Positions 52,826-63,000 of a DNA stretch of 64,000 bases are shown piece by piece. Origin of the DNA: an uncultured Eubacteriales bacterium. Its GTDB lineage: Bacteria > Bacillota > Clostridia > Christensenellales > Aristaeellaceae. The notes beneath the pieces were generated by a model, which did no database searches, was not told where the DNA came from, and worked only from the letters and a program-made list of their open reading frames with translations. A program made the translations under genes and the position numbers. The stretch is from positions 146,522 to 210,521 of the forward strand of contig CACYWL010000005.1 of NCBI GenBank assembly GCA_902778055.1, read 5' to 3'. Within the stretch, counting starts at the first letter, position 1; each line of letters starts with the position of its first letter.

Positions 52826-54022
52826 CTACTTCCCGTCTCCAGACAAATCCAGAACCGCTTCCGGATCATCAATCCGTGCGATCAGAAGCCACCGCTCCTG
52901 TTTCACCGCGTAGGCGCATGTGGACAGGGTGACAAAGTGGTCGTTTTCACTGCAGGAGATCTCAAAATCCCAGGCTGTTTTCTCCTTTCCCTTCTTCAGC
53001 ATCATTTCCCATTGCGCCCATCCGACAGGCACCGTGTAGTAAGGAGAATCATCCCGCGCTCCGAAGGACGCAACGACCTCCAGCCGAAAACGGTTTCCCG
53101 GCGTGTAAAGATACAGAAAAGGATGTTCCCGGCAGTATTCGGCGTCGCCGTACTCAATCAGCCTGCCAAACATCGACTTGTTCCGCATGCTGTGGCCGTA
53201 AATGATTGTGTTCCTGTCCGTGAAATCTCCCCGATTCCGGCTGTCAATAAACAGCGTCCCGGCCACGTTGAAGCTGCCGTCCAGCAGATGCTTCAGGTAG
53301 TATTCATTATCCTTCGCCTGGGCCACAACCTGGTTCAGCCCGGTGTCCGGCGAATAAAGCCAGGCTTTCGCGTTCTTGCTGACCGCCCACAGAGGTTCAA
53401 AATCAATCCGCTTCGGAATCAGCGGATCTTCCGGCTCCTCCGCCGGACCTTCGGCGGAGGGTGTCTTCATCGCTTCCATCCCCCCCGCCGGAGTCGACAT
53501 TTCCGTTTGCCGCGAGTCAGACTCCGGTTTGTTTTTCTCCTCCATTTCAGAAGCCATCCTATCCGGGCGCAAAGTCTCTTCTCCGGTTCCTGTCGATTCT
53601 AAACCGCTCGCCGACGGATGCTCCTCTTCCTTCTCGTTTTCCGTCTGCTCCGCGGCCGACGCCTGTTTCGTCGAGGGCGCTTCCACAGTCTTCGTGCCAG
53701 CTTCTTCCTTCAGCTCCGTTCCGGGCTCCGACCTGCTCCGGTCTGTTTGCGTGGGCGCCGGCGTCGCGGCACTGGACTCGGGACTGTTTCGTCCTGTTTG
53801 CGTGGGCGCCGACGGTTCCGTCCGGGATTCCTCCTGTTTCCGCTCACCCTGACTTCGGGTTACCTGTTCCCAAAGGCTTTCAGCCAGATCTGCGCTCTGC
53901 TTTTGCTGGAGAAGTTCATCCGCGATTTTCCATCCCGTTCCCAGAAGACCGGCCACCAAAACAGTATTCACAAGCACAGCAATCCATTTTTTACGTGGCT
54001 TTCCGCCTTTGTTCTGTTTCAC
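52826..54022 (-). CDS. Class B sortase with long low-complexity linker, GTG start
   Basis: The 398-residue enzyme cuts a sorting signal and joins the substrate to the cell wall. A basic N-terminus and one transmembrane segment (WIAVLVNTVLVAGLLGTGW, about 13-31) are followed by about 150 residues rich in Glu, Thr, Pro and Ser (about 60-205), then a catalytic domain of the class B type: DNEYYLKHLLDG (238-249), GTLFIDSRNRGDF (255-267), IIYGHSM with His near 277, TLSTCAY with Cys near 369, and ERWLLIAR with Arg near 377. The linker is unusual; class B sortases normally keep the domain near the membrane. Its GTG overlaps the stop of the giant upstream gene by 4 nt, with AAGGAG 11 nt upstream, so translation is coupled. 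That neighbour is the likely substrate. Confidence 0.92.
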   Translation of the reverse strand: MKQNKGGKPRKKWIAVLVNTVLVAGLLGTGWKIADELLQQKQSADLAESLWEQVTRSQGERKQEESRTEPSAPTQTGRNSPESSAATPAPTQTDRSRSEPGTELKEEAGTKTVEAPSTKQASAAEQTENEKEEEHPSASGLESTGTGEETLRPDRMASEMEEKNKPESDSRQTEMSTPAGGMEAMKTPSAEGPAEEPEDPLIPKRIDFEPLWAVSKNAKAWLYSPDTGLNQVVAQAKDNEYYLKHLLDGSFNVAGTLFIDSRNRGDFTDRNTIIYGHSMRNKSMFGRLIEYGDAEYCREHPFLYLYTPGNRFRLEVVASFGARDDSPYYTVPVGWAQWEMMLKKGKEKTAWDFEISCSENDHFVTLSTCAYAVKQERWLLIARIDDPEAVLDLSGDGK

Positions 54023-57000
54023 CGTTTTGAATTCTCCTTCGGCTTTCCGCTCCTCCTGCGAAAAATATTAAAGGCAATCAATCCAACCAGCAGCAGCGCG
54101 AACACCGCGATCCACAATGCCATCTGGCTGTCGTCCGCAGTTCGCGGGCTGGTGGTAGGCCTCACCGTCGGCGTCGCGGTCGGAATGGCCTCATCCGACT
54201 CACCCAGGCCATAGGTCGAGAACAATCCGCTGGTAAAGGTCAGTTCAGGCCCGGCTCCGCTGGTCAGAATCTCCGCCTTTCCCTGATGAACCCGAACCAT
54301 ATAGAATGTCCGCTTTTCACCGTTTTTCGCCCGGTTTGCTTCCGGAACGGTCAGCGTCAGCTTCACCGGCGTGTCTCCCAGATCGGTCAGTCTGATTTCC
54401 GCGTCCTTCCCGATCTTCAGGAATACGCTGATATCCAGATACTGATCCGCCTTCGCGTTTTTCGCCTTCGTGGTCAGCGCCTGCGTCACCAGCGCCTTAT
54501 CCCCGGCGGAAACGGTTTTGTCAATATTCCGGATCCGGACGATCATCTCCAGATCTTCCCCGTTATCCTGGCGCGACGCGATCTCCGTTCCAGCCAGCTT
54601 GAGGATCGTCTCCTCCGGAACCTTTTCCAGCTTCATCGCCGGCGTTTCCTCGCCGGAATCCAGGTAGGCGCGGATCGTCCCAACATCCTGGGTTCTTACC
54701 TTCAGTGCCTCAGACGCCGGGCCGGCATACATGGAATCCGTCTCCGCCCTGCGTGCGATGATCTCGTATTCCGTGTCCGGCTGCAGGCCACTGAAGGTCG
54801 CTTCCTTCTGCCAGGTCTTTCCGCCGTCGATGCTGAACTCGTCCATCTCCCGGTTATCAATAATAATGGTGATGAATCTTGTTCCCTTCCTGTCCAGCTC
54901 CGGCGGATCCGTCTCTTCCCCATCCGCCTTGATCACGGGGCCGACGGTATCCTCTTTCTCAATGGTTTCTATGTCATCCACGATCTGGGTCGCCCGGACC
55001 GTCAGCTTGCATCCGACGTCCGTCGCGGACGGCCGGTATGTTTCCTGCGTGGCGTTGACAATCGGCTCCCCGTCCCGATACCACTGATAGCTGACCGTGG
55101 TCACATCCTCCGGAGCAACCTTTGCGGTCAACATCTCATAGGCTTTCGGAGTTCCATCAATGCGGACGCCGGTCATCCGCGGATCCGTCCTCGCGCTGCA
55201 CGGTTCGGAAATGCCGCTGATCTCATATGCTTCCGTTTCATACATCCGGGCATAGATCTGATAAGGGGATTTTTCTTTGAGCCCGGTAAAGGTAACAGTC
55301 AGGTTCCCCAGGAGGAGATCCTTCCCATCGATGCGCTGCCAGGGATCATCCAAATGATCTTCCAGCTTGTCCCCCGCCGGGATAATCAGATATTCTTCGT
55401 CCGCCTTCGCTTCGATGGTCAAGAATTTCACACCGGTGGTTTTCAGGATGGGAGACTTCGGCGTCAGGCCCTTGCCCTTCTGAACCGGTCCCATCGTCAG
55501 CTCCACGTCATGGCGGCCTTCCGTATCGATCCCATGTCTTTCATCGTTCGTGATGGGAGAAATCTGAGAGGCCACAACGCGCAGATATTTCCTGTATTCT
55601 TTCGCGGTGGGCATGTATTCGGAATACACCGCGTCCTCAATGGCTTTAGCGCCCTCGCCGGATTCAGCGTCTGTCTGTGCGTACCACTGATAACTGGCGC
55701 CAGACGCTTCGTTCGGCTGATAGCTCGTAGCAATGTTTACAAAGACTTTGATTTCCTGCCCTTCCGGCACGGAGAGGCTGGTCATGCGAACCATCGTGGT
55801 CAGTTCCGTCGGTTCTGAAGCCGCTGAGGCTTTGAACTGATCTGTTTCCGCCCGGCGGGCATACAGCAGATAGCTCTTTCCTTCCGTCAGTCCCTTGAAG
55901 TAGACCCGGCCCCTGTCCGCCTGCTGCCAGTCGTCTTCGCTCAGGGTCACCTCTTCACCTGTCCGCTCCTTCAGGGCATATTCCATCCCAGCCTGCACGC
56001 CGTAAACCTGAATCACCTGGAATCCCGCCGCCCCGGAAGGCGCCTCGGGTGCTTCCCGGCTCTGTCTGGGCGTCGTAATACTGGCAGAAACAATCCGGGA
56101 ACCCGGATAGTTGTAAGCGTCAACAGGTGAGTATCTGGCGTCAACCTCATATTTCCTGTTTGGTTCCAGATCATCAAAGATCAGTTCTTCCCCGGATTCT
56201 GAATGCCAGCGCTGCCATTCTCCGCCGTCGATCCGGTATTCCATCCCTGCCTTTGGCTGCTTAACCAGAATACTTGCAGTTTTTCCATCACCATTTGCGG
56301 CTGTGCTCAGGATCAGGCTTTCCCAGACAGCCTGATAGGTTCTGTCTTCTCCCGGCATTTGAGAGGGGAGCTCTGCTGGTAAATCTCCTGTTGCCGCTTT
56401 CGCCGGTTCAGTAAGAACCCAGCCCATTAGGGTCTTCCCTTCCGAATGTGCGGGTTCTGCCGGCCATTTTATCAGCGTAAGATAATCCTGAGTGACCGTT
56501 TTCGACGTCACACTGTCCGCCCCATCTTCAGTAAACGTACCGCCATTGGCATCCAGCGTGATTGTATAATCCTCGGGGTCCCAGATCGCTTCAACAGTAA
56601 TGTCTTCCATCATTGTCTTCGGCAATTCAGGACTCCATCCATCAAAAATGTAATGCTCTTTTTCAGCAGTATAGATAGGCTGATTTTCTGTGCCATCTGG
56701 AGAATAGTATAGCGGTGTTCCGTACGCCAGACGATCTGTGAATGAACCCTCTTCATTCGCAGTCAGCGGAGTCCCGTCCTTGATCTTGATGACACCCCCA
56801 TTGGGATGAAAGGTAATGGTATATGTGATCGGCTTCCAGATAGCATACAGCGTAATAATCTTCTGCTCCCCTGTCTGAGACCTATGGACAGTTACAGAAA
56901 AGGTTTTTTCAGGCTTTTCAGAGCTCTTCCAACCATCGAATTGATAGCCTTCTTTTTCTGGAGAGTTGAATTTTTTGTTGTCAATGCTCATGGTGAAGGA

Positions 57001-60000
57001 TTTGTTATCATCTGCATATTCAATCGTTACTGTTTTTTCAGAATCGGTTGATCCTTCCGGAAATTCGACGGAAGTACCTTCCACCGGGCTCAAAGTAACG
57101 TTCTCTCCCTCTCCCGTTACCTGAGTAACGAGGCTGCCGCCCTGGGTATCAAAGACAATACTCTGACTGGCCGCTTCCGTGATATATACAGCAGTCAGGT
57201 ATATAGTATTGGGAATCAGATTGCCGTTTTCATCTGTCCCGCTCCCAATAACGTCCACCTGATTCAGGCTTCGGAAAACAAAATTGCTGCCAGGCTTGTA
57301 AATTGTCCCATTCTCTGCTTTCCATCCAACAAGTTTCTTGCCATCAGGCCGGTTGAGCACATTTCCTTCTATCGTATTACCTTCTGGAATTGTCGCAAAA
57401 AGCCGATATCCAACTTCCATGGCAGGCGCGTCCGCATTTTTTTCCCAGCTTCCTTCTCCTGCCTGGAAAATCAGCTTAGCGCTCCGCAAACTTGTCCAGC
57501 GTGCCAGCAGGGTCATGGTATAGTACTGATAGTATTCTCCGTCCTGATCATATGTTTTCAGCGTGTCGCTGTCTGCATACTGGACATCGGAGACTTTTGA
57601 AGCAGACCATCTTACGCCGTTTTTGGTATACCATGCCGATAATATATATCCGTCACGGTTGGCCTGATTCATCCCCTCGTTCTGTTTTTCTCCGGTGGTA
57701 TTGGCTTCCCCGTTCATCTGAATCTTCTCACCGATATCCGTCATAAACGTACGCGCCTGATGCTCGCTCATATGCGCGTCTGTAGCCGGAGACGCATGTT
57801 CTTTGCTTTCCGCGCTGAATTCACTTTCATCCCAGAATTTTCCCAGACACTTCGGGGGTTCAGCATGCGCTTCCGTATCATAAGCGTTCAGATCCAGGAT
57901 CACTTTTACCCTGTATTTAATCAATACCGGATACAGATTCTTGCTCGCGGTAGGCATGGTCAGTAGGGACAGGTTTGCAATTTTACAGTTTTCCCCGTCT
58001 CTCTTCGATTCCTTATGACTGTATTCTCCATCTGTCTTTGGAGTCTCCGACCAGGCGTCGAAATACCACAAATCAGCCTTGGTTCTGTCGACTGGATATG
58101 TATACCCCGGTACTGACAGCGTTATTCTTTCCCCGGGAGTTCTGTAATTCACGTAATTGGAAAGTTTTTCACCGTAAGGCAGGCTGATTGTTTCCAGTTT
58201 CCGCTGTCCCGCGATATCGCTGTAGAAATTCAGCTGGAAGGATTTCCGGGTATAGTATACATATACTGTCTTGATTGATTCCGACAGAGCAACAGCGGTA
58301 TTAACTGCTGCAGGATTGCCGCTTGTCTCCGGATTCGTGGTATAAGTGAAGGAATAGTACTTCGGCTCAAAACCGTTGGCCGCGTCAGCGTCCTTGGCAA
58401 ACAGCTCGGAGAGATAATCCCGCTTACTCACTTCGTCCGCAAGAATCTGTGAAGCCGGCGCAACCCTGTAGGTTTCAACGGCCTTCGTATCCAGGGCGGA
58501 GGTTGCGCTGTCGGGCCAGGCTCCGTTTTCATCCTGGAAAACGGGGTAAACATTCGCGGTGTACTGTTTTCTGAAATTGACGTACACAACGGCGTTTTCC
58601 GCCGGCATGGTGAACCGGTACGGCGCTTTTGTGATATTGAGATTTGTTTTTGTTTCCCCGTACTCCAGGCTGATTCCTTCCAGCACATATCCGTCGTTGG
58701 GGACAGCCTGAACGGTGATCGTATCATTCGGATTGGCCACAGTTTTCGAAAGAGAAGCAGTACCTGCGTAGGAATTGTTGACCACCACGCGCAAATTATA
58801 GCTCCTCATGACGAATTTTGCGGTCAGTTCCAGCGGCGAATCCGAGTACTGCGTTTTCGGCATGACAAAGGTGTAGCACGTGACCGTCGGTTCATCCGAC
58901 CATGACGCAATCGGAGTCAGCGTCTGCTGTGCTCCCTTTTCATCTTTGTACGTGCCTGTCACGCTGTCGACTGCCCAGATCGCACCTTCTCCGGGCAGCG
59001 GCAATGCCCGAACGGTAAATTGCTCGCCGATCTGATATTTGACTTCGGATCCTTTAACAAGCTGATTGTTTTTATAAAGTTGCGCTATATGTCTGCTCGG
59101 GCTTGCTTTCAGCGTGGCAATCCGGCCCCGGTTGTATCCGCAGTCCAGGCAGACATAATAATTGGGATCGCTTTCATCTTCCGCGTATCTGTGTTCCTGA
59201 TCCTTTCCGTCCATATTGCAGTAGGAACATTTAATCGTATGGACATGATCGTCCTTCTGTACGCAATAATGCTCCGGATGCGGGCAGGCCTGGATCACCA
59301 CAAAATGCTTCGTCTGAATTCTGTTGACCCGATCAGCCGCCTTGGCCCGGTTTGTATCCTGATTTTGCTTGTCGCCCCAGGTCACACCCATATGATCCGC
59401 AATATTGATCGTACGGTTGGACTCTCCGGAAGCGCCGCCGATGCCTACCGCGACATCCTCGGACCAGGTGATGACCTTTCCGCCCTTGATTTCAGCATAC
59501 CCGCCGGCTTCTCCACTCCCGCCGCCGATGGGAGCCCCTTCGTTATCCCAAAGACGGGCATCCACCGTTCCGCCGTAAATCTTGAACCAGCCGGTGCACG
59601 ATCCGTCCTCGCCGCTGCCAATGCCCGCGCCTTTATCGTCGGACCGGGCCTCAACATAACCTCCCCAGACCTCCACGTCTCCGGCAAAATGACCGTCTTC
59701 TCCGGTTCCAATACCCGCCCCGTCATCTTCGCCCCAGGCCTTGACCGTACCGCCCGTGATCTTGATGACATGACCATCCTTAAAATCTCCGCCGGAGCCG
59801 CCTTCTCGGCAGCCGGCGCCAATTCCGGCGGCCCATTTGCCGCCATGAGCCTCAATTTCTCCGCCGGAAATAAGGATATCTGCGTTCAGATTCGCGTCAT
59901 CGCCCGTACCGATCCCGGCACCTTTACGGCCGCCCCAGGCCTTGATGATGCCTCCGGTAATTTCGATATTATGCTTTACTTCCTGATCATACCCGCCGCC

Positions 60001-63000
60001 GATACCGGCTCCGTCTTCGCCGCCGTGGGCTTCCACGGTCAGATAGCTGTTGGATTTGCCCGGAGGAAGGAGTATTTTCAGGTCCTGATCCAGAACCGTT
60101 CTGCCGCCGGCGCCGATACCGGGATTATTCGTCGAACCCCATGCTTTGATCTGGCCGCCGTGGATCACAATCGCGCCGGTCCGGGTTCCGTCTTTTCCCC
60201 CGATGCCCGCACAGTCGCTGCCCGAAGAAGAAATGGAGCCGCTGCCCGCATCCTGAGCGAAGATCTCCAGCGCGCCGCCGGAGCCTCCATCCACAAAGAT
60301 CCCCTTGACCGTCAGGGAAGCACCGTCACAAAGAATCAGATGGACATACTGTTTCAGATGCAGCCTGGCATCGATCTTCACATTCCCCTGAACCACATAC
60401 CAGCCGTCCTCCAGGCCGGAAGTATTGAGCACACGGTCACTGTCCTTCAGCAGGAAGAAGTATTTCCGCACCTGGATCAGGCCGTCCTGATCCACATAAT
60501 AGACGCCCTTCCTGTACTCCAGATCAATGATCACGTTATGCGCCGGCATGTTGAACACCCAGCTTGATTCGCCCGGCAGCGTGCTGAGATTCACAAGCTC
60601 GTTACCCTTCATTTCCGCGATCACTTTTCCGGCTGTACCGTTCTGATCCTCCGAGATTTTCATCCAGGCCAGATAATAATCCATCGCGGCAGGCGTATTT
60701 GTCAGGACGACACGGTCGCCGGAAACCGCTGTGCCTGTCAGGCTTCCGGTTTCTCCAAGACTCACCTTGCCGTTCGGATCGGAGCGGATGGTGATCGTAT
60801 AGGATACGCCGGTCAGAGTCACGGCAATGCTCACATTGCCCGCCGGCATTTTGTAGGTATAGTCATGCGTCTTGCCTTCATTGCTGACCGTGGTGGCGGA
60901 AGGCGTCATCGACGTATTGTCCGACCCATAGGAGGCTGTAACGTCGACCAGGGTGTCAGCCTTGGAAGTAGTAACCCGGAGAATGAAATTCTTTCCGGAA
61001 CGGAGATCCGTGATTTCTTTCTGCGTTGATGCATCCAGAATCAGGACCTTCTCCACGTCGGTTTCCCCGGTTTTGTTGGCCCTTTCCTGTTCCTTGGCAG
61101 AGCTGTGGGTCAGCTTCGCGGTAATCGCGTAATTGGGAGAAATGGAAGCGCTGATCTGCGCGTATGGATTCCGGCAGGCATCGGCTCTCTCCGATTTGCT
61201 CTTATCCTGGCCGTACTCAACAGCGGACGATGCGGAGCTTCCGGCCTTCACGATCGCCGCGTCCGTCAGCACGATGTTTCCCGAGGTCTGCGTGCGGGAG
61301 GAGCCGCTCCGTCCTCCGTGTCCGATGGCCTCCCCTCCGCTGCTCTTGCCGACCTGAGCAGTCACAACCGTGGCACTGTTCTCGGACTGTGTACCGGAGA
61401 CGCTCAGGGTTCCCCCGCTTCCGTTGGCGCCGCCGCCAACGCCAGCGCCGCCATAGGATCCGCCATTCGCGGTTACCTTGCTTCCCGCGCTGACGGAAAC
61501 CTGTCCGCCGTTGCCGCCGAATCCGCCGCCGATGCCCGCGGCATACATGCCGCCGTTCGCGGTCACAGTGCCCCCGGTGATATTCACCCGGCCGCCGTTG
61601 CCGCCTCTCGCGGTATCCGTCTCAGTGCTGTCATTGGCGTGTTCGCCGCCGCCAATGCCCGCGCCGTAGGTACCTCCCGTAGCGATGACCGTCCCACCGC
61701 TGATGGAGATACTGTCTCCCTGGCCGGCGTTAAATCCGCCGCCCAGGCCGGCACCGCTGTCTCCGCCTGCAGCATTCAGGGATCCGCCGGTAATGGTGAT
61801 GCTGCCCCCGGCGCCTTCCTCTCCGCCGCCGATGCCCGCGGCGCCGTCTCCGCCCTTGACGGTGACCGTTCCGCTGTGAAGGGTAAAATTGCCGGCGTCT
61901 ACAGCGGAAATAGAAATCCCGCCGATGCCGGCATTTCCAGATGAGGGAGATTGTATAATCAGATTTCCACCGGTCGGAGAACCTGTTCCGTAAACCGTCA
62001 GTGAATTTCCTTTGGAAACAGTAATTCCCCGGGGAACCGTAAGCGTTCCCCCGAGAATCAGGTTTACATTTCCTGTTACTGTAAGTCTCTTGGAGAGTGT
62101 GATATCCCCTGAAATATAAAACGAGTCAGTTTCACCGGTACTATCCAATAGAAAGGCTATGCCTTTAAACTGTTCCTCAGTGGTCAGCTCATAGGCTTTA
62201 GCTGATCCCCCATAATAAGATACATCTATCACGCGGATCGGCTCCGCCACGCTTTTATATGTAACTCCGAAGACGGAAAAGCTGCCCGTTTCAAAGGAAA
62301 TTTCCTGCGTCGTGGAATCTCTCGTGACCTCCGTCGAATGAAGCACTTCCGGTGTATTCGTTCCTTCTTCCTGGAAATGGATCACCTGTTCCACCATACC
62401 CTCTTCAACGGGAAAGTCGAGCAGAATGATAGAAACGGAAACGGAAGCTTCATCCTTCGGCTGATAATGCTCCTCCGGATTCTCCGGATTCACCAGAGAG
62501 ATATCAAAGAAACGGACTTCCTCCAGAATCCCTTCTCCCGCGGTTTCTGCCGCTCTCCTATAATATTCCTCATACTCCGCGGATCCTTTTTCAATCGGCC
62601 TGACCAGCAGATTGGCGTTCTCCGGGATGCCGCTGTCACTGTTGATACGCACCGTAATCCGATAGGTGTTTCCGTCATCTGTCTTCAGTTCTTTTTCAAA
62701 AAACTCTTCTTCCGGCTCTTCGTCTGTTGGAATCAGCGTCTCATCTTCCTCGATTCCGATTTCCGCGAGCTCTTCCTCCGTAGATTCTCCTTCTGCTTCC
62801 CCGTTTTCGGCCAGTTCGGAAAGCTCATCCTCATCTTCACCGTCTTCAGTTAATTCGGGCTGCTCTTCCGCATCTTCTGCGTCTTCAGTCAATTCGGACT
62901 GTTCTTTCTCGCCTTCCTCATCTGCGTCGGATTCGGAAAGCACATCTTCGCCTTCCTCATTTGCGTCAGAGTCAGAAAGAACTTCTTCCTCGCCTTCCCC

